Shown: positions 45,561 through 56,787 of the stretch, in pieces
Layout of the letters: each line of letters begins with the position of its first letter
How positions within the stretch are numbered: position 1 is the stretch's first letter
From: Cordia subcordata
Lineage: Eukaryota; Streptophyta; Magnoliopsida; Boraginales; Cordiaceae
Length of the DNA: 64,000 nucleotides
Reading direction: 5' to 3'
NCBI GenBank assembly: GCA_028554755.1
Contig: JAPTOF010000016.1
Location: 13,450,001 to 13,514,000 of the forward strand
Translations under genes and position numbers: made by a program
The notes under the pieces: model-generated
What the model was told of the DNA's origin: nothing
Databases searched by the model: none
The model's input: the letters and a program-made list of their open reading frames with translations, nothing else

Positions 45561-45810
45561 CAATACTGGCATCTGTCAACATGGTAGCATGAGAATAAAA
45601 TCTTAAGGACCCCAGTCAACTTGAGCAGACTGATCGTCCCTAGTATTTTGATTTGCATTTAGTTTGTCTTAACTTTCTGCCAAAACCAATTATTGATGCA
45701 ACAAGCATGTATTTCACATGCATATTCCACTGGCATAAAAAGCATGTACCTGTTTTGTCTTTCTTCATAAAATTATTATTTTTACTATTTTCTTGTCCGA
45801 AAAAGGAAAA

Positions 45811-46087
45811 TTTTTTTTACCCTAATTTTGAGAATTTATGACAAAATTACTCTACTTTTGAAAAGTTTTTCAAAAATGTCCTTTTCGATAGGTTACTTAC
45901 CATTTCGGTAACTCACCTACCAAAACGGTAGGTGACCTACCTTTTTTTCAAATTCCACAAGTTAAAATACTGTAACTCACCTCTGAAAGGGCAGGTGACA
46001 TACTGAAAAGGACATTTTTGAAAAATTTTTCAAAAGTAGGGTAATTTTGTCATAAATTCTCAAAATCTAAGGTAAAAAAAAAAAAAA
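45811..46087. mobile_element. Hairpin MITE in the upstream region of the storage-protein gene
   Basis: The left arm (45811 to about 45905: T-run, ACCCTAATTTTGAGAATTTATG, ATTACTCTACTTTTGAAAAG, TGTCCTTTTC) is mirrored by the right arm (about 45990-46087). The same family forms the arms of 25660-26447. It ends 69 bp before the TATA box, so it lies in the proximal promoter. It has no coding capacity, and a target duplication could not be fixed. Confidence 0.78.
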
Positions 46088-46155
46088 GAATCACCCCCGA
46101 CAAAGTCTCCCTTGGGCAGCTATGGCATAAAATAATAGGTTTTAGTTGCAAATGC

Positions 46156-46162
46156 TATATAA
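46156..46162 (+). promoter_or_regulatory. TATA box of the storage-protein gene
   Basis: TATATAA lies 70 bp upstream of the start codon at 46232, giving a predicted transcription start near 46185-46195 and a short 5' leader with AAGAAAGAAAAG. Placement fits a plant class II promoter. Confidence 0.6.
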
Positions 46163-46231
46163 CTGAGCCTCTCAACTACTCAAATTCTCAACCCAAAAGA
46201 AAGAAAAGAGAAAGAAGGAAAAGAAAAAGCC

Positions 46232-49200
46232 ATGGCAGCTCTTAGGCTTTTGCTGATATCTCTACTGATCAGTCTGATGACTCTGAACTCATTGGAGAGT
46301 ATCGCTGCAAGAGATGGAAAGACCTTAAGATTGATCGAGGAGGCTAATACAAATGGCCCTTTTCTGGGATTAGTTATCCCCAACACTTTTGAGATGAACC
46401 CTCTTCTCCAGCATCCAAGCTACATCTCTGCTGGCCTTACCGTGGAGTATGCAGGTAAACATTTCTAGCTAGACCTAAGAACTAGCTCAAGTAATTGCGT
46501 CTATGTTTTCCAGGAGCAAGGTTATGGGTTCAGATTCTGTGGGGATAGGGGTTGGGTCGGGGCAGGGAGAAGGGTAAAAAAAAGTGCATGAGTTCGGATT
46601 TAAAAAGTAATTTAAGTAGTTAAAATTATTTTTCTCTGAGGATGATGACCTAAATTCGAATTCTATGAGGGTCGGGGGCTAAACCAATAAAAAGACTGAA
46701 GTAGTGAATAACATTTATTCCGTAGAATTAGCTAATTGGTTGAACAACTTTTTCTGTGATTTACAAGCTATTATATTAATATTATATTCTTGCCTTTTAT
46801 GTTGTACAAGGTCGGAGATTTCGGTTTGGAACCATTGAGGGGAAGAATGTCATATTGGTTATGACCGGTCTAGGGATGGTATGTATAAGCTTCTGCTAAC
46901 TTCACGTTTTGATTCACAGATCTTCAAATTTATGCTTTTTTTTTTCTCCAAAAAAAAAAAAATTTATGGCCAATCAATAATTCTAATAACCGTTTGTTGT
47001 ACCATGCATATATATACACTACAGCTAAACGCAGGTATAACTACGCAGCTTTTGTTGAGCTTATTCGAAGTTACAGGAGTGATACACTATGGAATTGCTG
47101 GTAATGCAAACCCATCCCTAAATATTGGAGATGTGGCCATTCCTAGTGAGTGGTCTCACACGGCTCTTTGGAATTGGCAGGTTTAATTAATTTTAATTTG
47201 TCCTCTCCATCGAAGCTCATTAAATTACCCTAATAGGATTTCTTTTTTTTTTTTTCTGTTTTTAATAAATAATTTTGTGATCTAGCAGCTTATAAAGATT
47301 CATATTAAGACCCTCTATTGGATTGACTTTGTTTCACGGAACACAGTACTATTTTTTAATAGAAAAATAATCTAATAATTTTTTTTTAAAAAATTGAAAT
47401 TACTTTTTTAAAATAAAAATTCAAACTTTTAGAAAACATTTTTTCCAAAAGAATTACACAGAAAAGTGCCTTTTTAAAAGTCGATCTAAATTAGCCTTTG
47501 GTATACTTTTCTATTCTACAAAACCCACTGTTTCAACTAACTTGATCATCTCTGTCTATAAATAATGAGAGTAATTAAAGAAGAACACAGTCTAAATGTC
47601 TGATATTTTGCTTGATGTTAAATAAAGCAAGCAGGACTATTTGTATAATTTTATCATGAGAAATTAGAGTATGACCTATAAGATGTACAGGAAAATGAAT
47701 ATTCTATATAATTTATGTAGTTTTATGAAACTATAAAATGTAAATATATTTCACAAAATTTTATTTGATAAAATTTAAGTAATATTCATATTTTTTATAA
47801 GAAGTCTAGAGTGATTGAATAAAATATTTAAATAGACAAAATAAAATAAGAAAGAAGATCTACTTTAGATATTAGAAAATACTCTTTAGATGGAGAGAAG
47901 AAAATGGTTTCACTGTTTCATCAGAAGGGAAAAAAGTTATAAAATGATGATATGTGGCAATGGTAAAATTAGGCGGTGCAGGGCTTTAGTTATTACTCTT
48001 GTCATATGTATCTTTCTAGACAATATAAGGAGTAAACAAAAGACATGATAAAACTTTTAAACAAAAGAAGAAAATGAAAAAGTAGCCTGCAATTAAAATA
48101 TATTTGTCTGTGTTTTAAAGTTTACTTTTGTGTTGGTGTTCATTAGTTGTTCATATGTATATCTTGCAAATACCGATTATTTCTCACTTGTAAATATGCA
48201 ACTATGTTTGGAGAAACACATTTCTTTCTTTCTTCTCTATCTATCTTTTTTGGAGTTAGTCTATGTCGAAACAAAAAGTGTGAAAAAAAAAGAGTTTTAA
48301 TCATCAAGTGATTAATAGTCATATTTTTCATGTTAAGACGTAATCTGAGAGTATTTTAGTTAGATAGTAGTATATTAAAAAAAAATTGAGAGTACATTGA
48401 AAATAGAGAAAAATGAAAATGGTTGAGCTAAATCAAATAGCGTATGCTTGAGCTAAATCGCTTAAAAGTAGTAATTTTGTTTTGGCAAGATTAAACTATC
48501 ATTCAACTAGCACAAAATCAGATTCATCTGTCCTTGCTTTGGTTAATTAAAACTATTATAAATATGTTCTCCTGCATTAAAAGTCATTCTATGTTCGGGA
48601 AGATATATAATGTAATCAATGAGCTACCCACGAGTATGTGTCACATCAATCATATCTAAACTAATAAACTAATAATGTTTAAGATGAACGGCTGAGATTA
48701 ATTAGAAAAGATCAAATTTGATAACTCATAATTCACCATATATAATATACGCCCACCAATGAGCCCGTTGCTGTTGCTGGTCCTCGTAGACCTCAACCTA
48801 AAACATGATTAAGAAGAAATTGATAGCGAAATGCCCATAAATATTAGGGGTGTACATAAAATCAAGAGAACCGCAAAAACCAATCCGACCATATCGGATC
48901 GACCATCAATCGATGGTTTTTGAAATGGTTTGACCGATCATGATTTTATTTTTTTAAAAATCAAAATGGATGATTTGGTTTTTGATTTTGGAAATAAAAA
49001 CTGTAACTTAAAACGAACTGCCCACTATACATATACATACATTGTATATTAGGGATGAGAGAGTTGCTTAAGTAGTTGAGACTACTTCCTTCAAGAGGGA
49101 GATCTTGATTTCAAATCCCATCACAGATGGGGGTTTATTAAAAAAAAAAATTACATTCATTATATACTAATAATATTTACAAAATGTATATATAATTAAT

Positions 49201-50901
49201 GTCAAGACTCGGTGTCTTTTGCATATTAGATGTTGAATTTGTTGTTTAGTATCTTTTTTTATGTTGAATTATCATATTTATAAGAGTTTTTGGGATTTAG
49301 AAAAGTTTTACTAGAATATGATTATCTTACATAATTAAATATACCACAATCAAATTCTAAAACTGCCAAAATTGAATAAAAATGTCCAAAAACTAAATGA
49401 ACTGAAACCATTAGTTTGTCTAATATTTCGGACAATTTGGTTTTACAAAATTGCAAACCGCTCGAATTAGTTCGATTACCCAAACCCTCATGTACACCCT
49501 GAATAATAAATTTAAGCTTTTAACTTGCAGAGATTTGGAGATGGACCTGAAGATGAACTTGCGTTGGAGGAAAACGGAGACTACACGAGAGAAATTGGAT
49601 ATCTGAGATTTGCAAATTATACAGAAGATACTACAGGTAATTGCAACTCAGCTGACAATCTCCTTAACAACGTTTGGTACCAACCTGAGGAAGTCTTCCC
49701 TGTTGACGGCACCCCTGAGGAAAGGCAACACGCGTTTTGGGTTCCCGTTGACACTCAATTCTATGAAATTTCCCAACAGCTGGAGGTAACAATGTCACTA
49801 TTTTCCCCCCTCTCTCTCTCTCCCCTTTTTTCTTTTTTCTTTTTTTTTTTTTGTTTCTTCTTTGACATCGATGTATTATTATTTAATTTAAGGGTTTATT
49901 TCTCTAATAACTTCTAAATTATTGACTTTTTCAAAATTTAGCCTCTTAACTTTTAAAATAAATATTTTAATCTTTGAATCTCTAGAATGAATGAACCTTT
50001 TTGAAATACTAACAATGTCCTATTTATTAAAGTCCAAATACTACGACGGCCCATTCATCAAAATTCAAGGACTAAAAAGTTAATTTTTGAAATAAAATAA
50101 ATAAAATATAACAAGGTCAATAATTCGAGAATTATTAGAGGAATAAACCCTTAATCTAATGATAATTCTATCTCTGTCGGACACATGTATATAACAAAAT
50201 AAGACCTTTTCTTTCGTGCTTATACAATACCACAAACAAAGTAACCTGACCATTTTGCTTTTCTAGTGTACGCAAGATACTATTGAAAGGGTCATGTTAC
50301 AATATTTGGTGCTGTGTAAATTTAAATAAGTTTTGTTTTTCTTTTAAGGAGATGCAATTTTAGCTTAATGACTATGAAAGAGAAATTGTTTAATCAGGAC
50401 TAGCTAAAACACATGTTATACACTCATATTTCTTGAGGATCTTCTATTCTCATGCTTCATCATCGTCATCAAATCCCAAATTTTTATAGGGGGTTTAATT
50501 CTTGAAAATTCATCGTCTTAATTTAATTTGTTCAGGACTTGAAACTAGAGGGTTGCCTAAACTCAACTACATGCTTATCGGATACTCCCAAAGTTAAGAG
50601 AGTAGAAAGGGGAGCAAGTGCAAGCATATACTTAGACAATGCTGCATACAGAGACTTCATATACAACAAATTCAAAGTGAGCCCAGTGGACATGGAGAGC
50701 GCAGCCGTGGCACTCATTTGTCTTCAACAAAGGGTGCCTTACATAGCCTTCAGGGCCCTTTCTGACTTGGCCGGAGGCGGTTCCGCGCAGTCGAACGAGG
50801 CTTCTACCTTCACTCCCCTTGCTGCTAACAACTCCGTTGCAGTTGTGGTTGAATTCATCAAGATTTTGCCAATTTCCGACCCACTCATCTCTGCTTATTA
50901 G
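46232..50901 (+). CDS. Bark storage protein-like, nucleoside phosphorylase fold (5 exons)
   Basis: Exons 46232-46454, 46811-46878, 47025-47180, 49531-49785 and 50536-50901 (stop TAG) join in frame to 355 residues; all four introns are GT-AG. Residues 1 to about 26 are a hydrophobic signal peptide (LRLLLISLLISLMTL), so the product enters the secretory path. RRFRFGTIEGKNVILVMTGLGM (76-97, split by the exon 2/3 border) is followed by GIAGNANPSLNIGDVAIP (120-137), HTALWNWQ, FWVPVDTQFYEI, VDMESAAVALICL (285-297) and AFRALSDLAGGG (305-316). These are the PNP/UDP phosphorylase blocks seen in poplar BSPs and WIN4-like proteins, including the Met-Glu nucleoside site and the SD aspartate. Family members store nitrogen in vegetative tissue, and some respond to wounding or season. 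The length is slightly above usual, because of the leader and the insert at 177-205. No frame break was found. It may instead act as a nucleosidase; the sequence alone cannot tell. Confidence 0.92.
46478..46692 (+). repeat. Two SINE-like segments in intron 1
   Basis: Segment one (about 46478-46582) has TAGCTCAAGTAATTG (A-box-like), GGGTTCAGATTCTG (B-box-like) and an A-rich end. Segment two (about 46610-46692) has TTTAAGTAGTT and AAATTCGAATTCT followed by CAATAAAAAG. They resemble tRNA-derived SINEs in the gene's transcriptional orientation. Target duplications are not clear. Confidence 0.5.
48847..49500. mobile_element. hAT-type MITE in intron 3
   Basis: The ends GGGGTGTACAT and ATGTACACCCT are inverted. 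The 8-mers AAATATTA (48839-48846) and GAATAATA (49501-49508) agree at six of eight positions. The interior has the AACCGC..AACCAATCCGA and GATTTGGTTTTTGATTTTGG style typical of plant hAT MITEs. A SINE is nested at 49051-49150. Confidence 0.75.
49051..49150 (+). mobile_element. tRNA-derived SINE nested in the hAT MITE
   Basis: It begins AGGGATGAGAGAG and has an A-box-like TTGCTTAAGTAGTTGAG, a B-box GATTTCAAATCCC at about 49107-49119 and a poly-A tail (49140-49150). The flanks TACATACATTGTATA and TACATTCATTATATA match at 13 of 15 positions. It resembles 30940-31074 in the GTTGAGACTA part, so it is probably the same family. Confidence 0.82.
49892..50150. mobile_element. MITE in intron 4 with TTAA target
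   Basis: The left GGGTTTATTTCTCTAATAA is mirrored by TTATTAGAGGAATAAACCC at the right; the match extends inward over ATTATTGAC/GTCAATAAT. TTAA flanks both sides (49888-49891 and 50151-50154). It is 259 bp and non-coding. TTAA could indicate a piggyBac-like or a PIF-like (TTA/TAA) origin. Confidence 0.82.
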
Positions 50902-51271
50902 TTGTCTCTCAAAGCCTTATTACCTGCCAACTACATATGTTTCGTGCCCTTTTAATAATTATGCACTAGAGCAATAATGCTATGTATGTTGAAATTCTAA
51001 ATTTCAAGATACATAGAAAAAATAATAAGACTTGAGAGATTTCCGGGTCAATAACACGTGAATGTGGCATGTATGCAGGCAGTTCCATCGTTGATGGATA
51101 CAATTATTATTATATTAATAAGGGGCAGTTGCTAGTTGCTAGTTGCAATATAATAACCAGAAAAAAACATTGCATTCCTGTCAGGTCCTCATAAGATGTT
51201 GCTTTCAAGGTGTTCTAATCTGTCACTTCATTGATCGCGCCAATGGTACCAGGTACCCACCGCTAGGCGAG
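50902..51271 (+). other. 3' flank of the storage-protein gene
   Basis: It holds the presumed 3'UTR, with AATAAT words at about 50954 and 50971 that could act as near-upstream polyadenylation signals. A short AGTTGCTAGTTGCTAGTTGC triplication lies near 51125-51146. No further ORF is seen before the copia element. Confidence 0.5.
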
Positions 51272-52233
51272 TAGGCATTAAAATAGGTTTTGAGACGTGT
51301 ATAACACTATTATTAAAATATCAAATGTGCCCAATAACAAAAGATTGTTATTGGAAATCGACAATAAACCTTTCAAGATACAAAAGATCCTCCAAAATTT
51401 GCAATCAGCAATTCTTGAAGATAAAGCTTAAGAACTTAAGAACAAACTTTGTGTAATGCTGTGAGGAAGAATTTATTAGATGAGGAGAGAATGATCTTTT
51501 TGTTAAACTGAAATTCCACTCTATTTATAAAGACGTTGTGTCAGACAGAAATGTCTATTCGAAATAAAAAAATATACCTGTTCCAAATAAAAGGCATGTC
51601 TATTAAAAATAAAAGACATGTTCCTTCAAAATAAAATGATATGTCTCTTCAAAATAAAATATATACATGTTAATCTTGGAGTTACTCCTCATCTAAAAAC
51701 TTAAACTTGTCGAGAAAATATTAGTTTAAGGCATGTTCTTTCGAGGTAAAGAGATATGTCTCTTCAAAATAAAATATATGCATGTTAATCTTGAAGTTAC
51801 CATCTTATCTAAATACTTAAGCTTGTAGAAAGAATAATGGTTTATTAATTTATTATATTAACACGTCCCCTCACGTGCAGCGTGATTTGTTTAAAGTTTG
51901 TATATGGACAATTTAATATGTTTGGTGAGTTTCGAACCTGAGATAATTTGGTTTTTAGTCTCTGATACCATTTTGGAGTCACTATCTCATCTAAAAGTTT
52001 AAGCTTATAAAGAAAATATTGGTTTATTAATTTATTGGTTCAATAGCTAAAATAAAAGACATGTCTATTCAATTTAATTTAATTAATTTGAAATTAATTA
52101 AAATTAATCTAAAATTAATAAAATAAAATATATTTTTTTCACTTGACATGTGTTACGAGTCCAAGTACCAAGAATTTTCCTCCAAAACATTTTCAACCTT
52201 CTCATGTTGCACTAATATTATCAATCTATAACA
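51272..52233 (-). repeat. 3' LTR of the copia element, carrying a TRIM
   Basis: On the - strand it starts TGTTATAGATTG after the polypurine tract. AAATAAAAGACATGTYT words recur in its centre. It is 962 bp against 681 bp for the partner, the excess being the TRIM at 51668-52042. Confidence 0.8.
51668..52042 (-). mobile_element. TRIM-like element with three LTR-like units
   Basis: On the - strand an LTR-like unit (52042-51971) is followed by TGGTATCAGAG (51970-51960, initiator-Met primer site), an interior of about 95 bp, a purine-rich GTGAGGGGACG and a second unit (51863-51783) that starts TGTTAATATAAT and ends TTAACA. A third, partial unit lies at about 51728-51668. The units share ATTAATAAACC, AGCTTAA and TTAGATRAGAT. 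The extra unit plus 50 bp of host LTR looks like a 115-bp local duplication. Confidence 0.72.
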
Positions 52234-52764
52234 AAAATCCCCCAATTAGCTTGATAATATTAGATTAATAATATTTCATGCATATAAAAGGTATCTTTCA
52301 ATTTAAACCTTTTATTAGTATAACTATTTCAAACTCTAGAGAAATCACGATGGCGAATAAGCTTAAACCTAGATTTCTAATTCTAGAATCGAAAATACTA
52401 TACATGTGAAAAAACTTGTTCTAGTTAGAAGTTCACCAACATATTAGCACTCATATGGCCTCATGCTACCTCCTGAATTCATGAACATTTACAAAGTTAC
52501 TCTTTTGCTGAAGCGGCACCACTTCTTATGTTCACATAGGTGAAGTCCTATTTATTTAAATGAATAAACTTTACTATTAACACTTCATTAAGAGTACTAA
52601 TACTCATCCTTCTTTACTAAACTAGTATGAATTTTATGAGATAATCACAAACTCAATACTTAGTACCCTTACTAATAATTTGTTATTACCCATTAAACTT
52701 TTTACTAGTGATATACTACAAAAGTTGGGTTCCATTACAAGTAAGTTCAAATAAATAATTAAGA

Positions 52765-53199
52765 TTAAATAAACGATCTTAATCCTAAAACTACATATGT
52801 ACTTCTTATCGAATCTCTCGAAAGCAATTTAGTAAATGTATCTGCTAGGTTATCACAAGATTTAACATAGACAATGATAATAATACCATCAGAAATTAGT
52901 TGTCTCACATATTCATGTCTAAGACTAACATTTCTAGATTTCCCATCATAAACTTTATTATAAGCTCTAGACACAGTTGCTTGACTATCACAGTGTAAAG
53001 AAATGGTTGGCATTGATTGTGGCCACAACTTAATATCCAATAGTAGATTTCTTAGCCATTTTGCTTCCTTACCTACTACTCCAAGAGGTATAAACTCATA
53101 TTCCATTTTAGAATGAGTTATACAAGTTAGTTTCTTTGGCCCAAGAAATTGCACCACCTTGTGAGGTAAAAACCCACCGGTGGTTGATTTTATTGTCAT
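52765..53199 (-). pseudogene. Copia RNase H remnant
   Basis: The frame reads FLGPKKLTCITHSKMEYEFIPLG, EAKWLRNLLLDIKLWPQ, ISLHCDSQATVSRAYN, SRNVSLRHEYVRQLI and NLADTFTKLLSRD, the standard copia RNase H order with the HCD-S-A and R-x-x-Y regions recognisable. It overlaps in a different frame the end of the RT piece 53108-53698, showing a frame shift. Confidence 0.9.
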
Positions 53200-54173
53200 T
53201 AGACGTACTAGTTATCCAACTTGAATCAGTATAACCTTCTACCACAACAAGAAATTTGTTGTAGTATAAACCAAAGTTCATAGTTTGCTTTGAATAACCA
53301 AGTATCCTTGCAATTCCTTTCCAGTGGTCTATACTAGGATTGACAGTGTATCTTGATAATTTGCATACTACAAAAGCTATATCTGGCCTGGTGCAATGCA
53401 AAGCATACATCAAACTTCTAATAGCACTTGCATATTCATGTTGAGCTATTGCTCTACCATTATTTTTAGTTACTTTATATGAAACCTCATATTGAGTATT
53501 TGCTTCTTTAACATTTAAATGTTTAAATTTGTTTGGTACTTTATCAATACAATGAGCTTGACAAAAATCCATGCTATATTTTCTTACTTTGATATGTAAA
53601 ATTGTATCTACCTCATTAAGATCTTTTATCTTAAATTGCGAGGTAAGATATTTCTTTGTTTCATTCACACCCAACATATTAGTTCTATTGATCAACATGT
53701 CATCTACATAAAGACATATAATTTCTCCAAAATCATAGGTAAACTTAGAATAAATGCATTTATCAACTTAGAATAAATGCATTTATTAGCACTATTATGT
53801 TTAGAACCATATTTTACGACTACAAAATCAAATTCTCATGCCATTGTTTGGGTGCTTGCTTTATACAATACAAGGACTTGATTTATTTACAAATTTTATT
53901 TTCATTTCTTGGTAGAACAAAGCCTTCAGGTTGCTCCACATATACTTCTTCATCCAAATCGCCATTTAAGAAGACTATCTTAACATCTATTTGCTGTACA
54001 TATGAATTATATATTGAAACAAAAGCTAACAGTGCTTGAATGGACGTTATTCTAGCAACTAGTTCATAAATATCAAAATAATTTATTTCTTCCTTTTGTC
54101 TGAATCCTTTTGCTACAAGCCTCGCTTTGAAAATTTGGATTGAACCATCTATGCTATACATCCTTATGAACAC
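53108..54173 (-). pseudogene. Copia reverse transcriptase remnant
   Basis: The upstream piece 54173-53883 has FKARLVAKGFRQKEEINYFDIYE, VKIVFLNGDLDEEVYVEQP and GFVLPRNENKICK. After a broken middle, which includes a 23-bp tandem duplication at about 53745-53790, it continues through ICLYVDDML (about 53722-53696) with the YVDD box intact, KIKDLNEVDTILHIK, and SLMYALHCTRPDIAF..LSRYTVNPS (53108-53698). The catalytic box is preserved, but shifts around it prevent a product. Confidence 0.88.
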
Positions 54174-54304
54174 CTATTTATATCCAATTGGTTCATAACC
54201 AAGTGGGAAGTCTACTAGGATCTAAGTGTTATTGTATAATAATGAATCCATTTCATCATTAAATGTCTCCTTCCAAAATGTTGCATTACTAGATTGCATG
54301 GCCT

Positions 54305-55470
54305 CTAGGAATGTTTTAGGGCATCCTCAATATTTATTAAAATTGGAATCTTATTAAATACCATAGTTCTATTGCCTTCAACAAGGAAAACAATAGACTG
54401 TGAGGATATAAAATCTAGATGTAAATTCTTTTCTTTTTTAGCAAGTTGACTTCTCCTAATTTTAGTAGGAGGAATAATTTTATTGCTAGAACTTAGTCCA
54501 GAACTAGTATCAATTCTCATTTTAATAATAGGCTCATTATCATTGGTAGATTCTTGATCATTGTGGAAATTATTTTCAATAAATTCAACATCTCTTGATT
54601 CTACAATCACATTAGAATCTAAATCCAATATTCAGTATGCTTTTGAATTTTTTGCATACCCAACAAAAATTCCTTTCAAAGCTTGAAGTCTCAATTTTGT
54701 CTTTTTAGGTTTTGGAACTTTATAATATGCTAAGTAGCCCCCAACTCTGAGATAACTTTGGTTTGTCTTTCTATTCTTCCACATTTCATGTGGAGAAACT
54801 TTAAATTTCTTTGAAGGAATTCTATTATGAATATGACAAGTAGAAAGTAACGCTTTCCCCCCATAAGTTTATTGGCAACTTCAAATTTACTACCATAGCA
54901 TTTAGCATATCTACTAGCATTCAATTTTTCCTTTCTGCCAATCTATTTTGTTGAGGCGTATATAGAGCAATGGTCGCCTGTATAATTCATTTTCTTCTCA
55001 ATAATTTGAGAATTCTAATGGAATATATTCACCACCTCTATCACTGATTTGTATTCGCTTTCCTTTTTGAATTTCAACCTTAGACTTATAATTTTTTAAC
55101 ATTTGAAAAGCTTGATCTTTATTTTTTATAAAATACACATAAGTATATCTAGATGCGTCATCTATAAAAGTGATAAAATATCTATTCCTTCTCTAGTTAG
55201 AATGCCATTTAGTTCACTAATATCTGAATGTACGAATTCTAATAGTTATGTGGTTCTTTCAACTTTTAGAAAAGCTTTCTTAATCATTTTTGCTTATATA
55301 CAAATTTCACACATCTTTTGTCTTTATGCTTATAAGAAATTAAACCATGTCTAGACATAAATTTTAAAGATCTAAAAATTAACGTGTGCAATCTATCATG
55401 CCATAATGATAAAGATAACAGCATAAGTAGAAGCATTTACTTTACTCTCATTGATACTTAGTTTAAACAT
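54305..55470 (-). pseudogene. Copia integrase and linker remnant
   Basis: Pieces read LSTCHIHNRIPSKKFKVSPHE / MWKNRKTNQSYLRVGGYLAYYKV (about 54860-54715) and VGYAKNSKAY. The linker frame 54628-54305 contains DLDSNVIVESRDVEFIENNF. The upstream integrase core (about 55460-54960) is barely legible through many stops. This domain would insert element cDNA. Confidence 0.75.
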
Positions 55471-55486
55471 TTCATCACAAGCATAA

Positions 55487-55975
55487 TCATTTCCTACAAA
55501 GTAGTCCATTTTTTGACAATATTATTTTGTCAGGCTCTAAGACAACCTTAAATCCCTTTGCCGAAATAAGATTTTTCCTTATTTTTGGTGCATGTAAAAC
55601 ATTAAGCAGCAAGAACTTCTTTCCAAAAGTAAACTTCAATTGAACACTTCCTTTGCCAATTACTTTTGCAGAATTGGAATTTCCTATTAGAACTTCTTGT
55701 CCATTTTCTACAACTTCAAAGGTTTTGAATTGTGATTTGTTATTGCAGACATGAACTGTAGCACTAGAATCATGCCACCAATCATCTAATATTTTGGTTC
55801 CTGCCATATGAGGTTCTGTGATCATCCTAATATGTAAATCTAAGACTATTGCAATTAAATCTTCAATTCCAAGTTCCACCAAAATTGCATTGTTCAAATT
55901 CTGGACAATATCACTTTCTTTCTTTTGTTTCTTTTGAAGTCTGCAATTACGTTCATGGTTTCGCTTTTGCCACAA
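55487..55975 (-). pseudogene. Copia protease and pre-integrase remnant
   Basis: A 162-codon frame contains ILDDWWHDSSATVHVCNNKSQ, where copia proteases have D-S/T-G-A; here the glycine is replaced by serine. It continues VLIGNSNSAKVIGKGSVQL and VLHAPKIRKNLIS, the pre-integrase spacer. Loss of the active-site glycine predicts an inactive protease. Confidence 0.85.
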
Positions 55976-56755
55976 TGGTAATAGATCTTTCCTTTCTTTG
56001 AATTGTTGGTGTTGTTTTAATTGGATAAACTTGCTGCATCAGAAATTTTTCTTTCTTTCTTGCATTTTTCTAATTATGAGATTTTTGGTTCCCTTGAACA
56101 AAATTCACTTTTGTTGCAGATTCAGATGTATGCTTTTTAACTAGACTTCTAGTTTCCTCTTCAATTCACAAATGCTTCTAAATTTGTTTAAGAGAAAAAT
56201 CTTCTATGGTATGTAGTAATTTCTTCCTGTAATCATTTCAACTAGGAGGATGTTGACATGCTTCCCCCTATTTGCAATGCTTCAGGAACTACCACTTTAA
56301 GATCCTTAAGTCTGGAAACAAGGACTTGCAATTCATGGACTCGATCCATAATAGACAGATTATCAATCATTAAGAATTCAAAGTGTTTCATGAGAATAAA
56401 TTTATCCACATCTTGTTTTTTAGTGTTGTATTTGTACTCTCGAGTCTTCTAGATTTCATTTGGAGATGTAACAGATGTGAACAAACCATACAGCCTATCT
56501 GACAGACTGTCGAGAGTGTGCCCTCTACATTAGTAACTCATCTTCCTGACGTTTCTTGCACTTCGCCTTTACTTGTTCACTGTCATCTAGTTTTGGTGCA
56601 GGAAGGTCCTATAAATATGGATCAAAGATGTAGGAAATCTTAATAGTAGTAAGAAGAAACAGCATTTTGTCTTTCCAACAAATGAAATTTGTCCCATCAA
56701 ACCGATCTAACTTGACAAACTCTTGATTCATCATGGAGATAGATTTTGGTTCCAT
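55976..56755 (-). pseudogene. Copia gag remnant
   Basis: Starting at the ATG 56755-56753 the reading is MEPKSISMMNQEFVKLDRFDG then TNFICWKDKMLFLL, a typical copia gag opening (F-x-G-x-N-F..W..M). Stops follow from about 56610. Later pieces include DKFILMKHFEFLMIDNLSIMDRVHELQ (about 56420-56330). A zinc knuckle is no longer legible. Confidence 0.82.
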
Positions 56756-56787
56756 TTTCAATTAATACCTTAAAATCCTAAGGAGAG

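Larger units (their letters stand above)
47181..49530 (+). other. Intron 3 of the storage-protein gene
   Basis: At 2350 bp it is by far the longest intron. It starts GTTTAATT and ends TTTTAACTTGCAG. It contains a diverged A/T-rich inverted segment (about 47340-47500), long unassigned AT-rich sequence (47500-48840), and the hAT MITE with its SINE (48847-49500), which ends only 30 bp before the acceptor. No ORF is credible. Confidence 0.75.

Noticed and set aside
46180..46386. 68-codon - strand frame
   Set aside because: Antisense shadow of exon 1 of the storage-protein gene.
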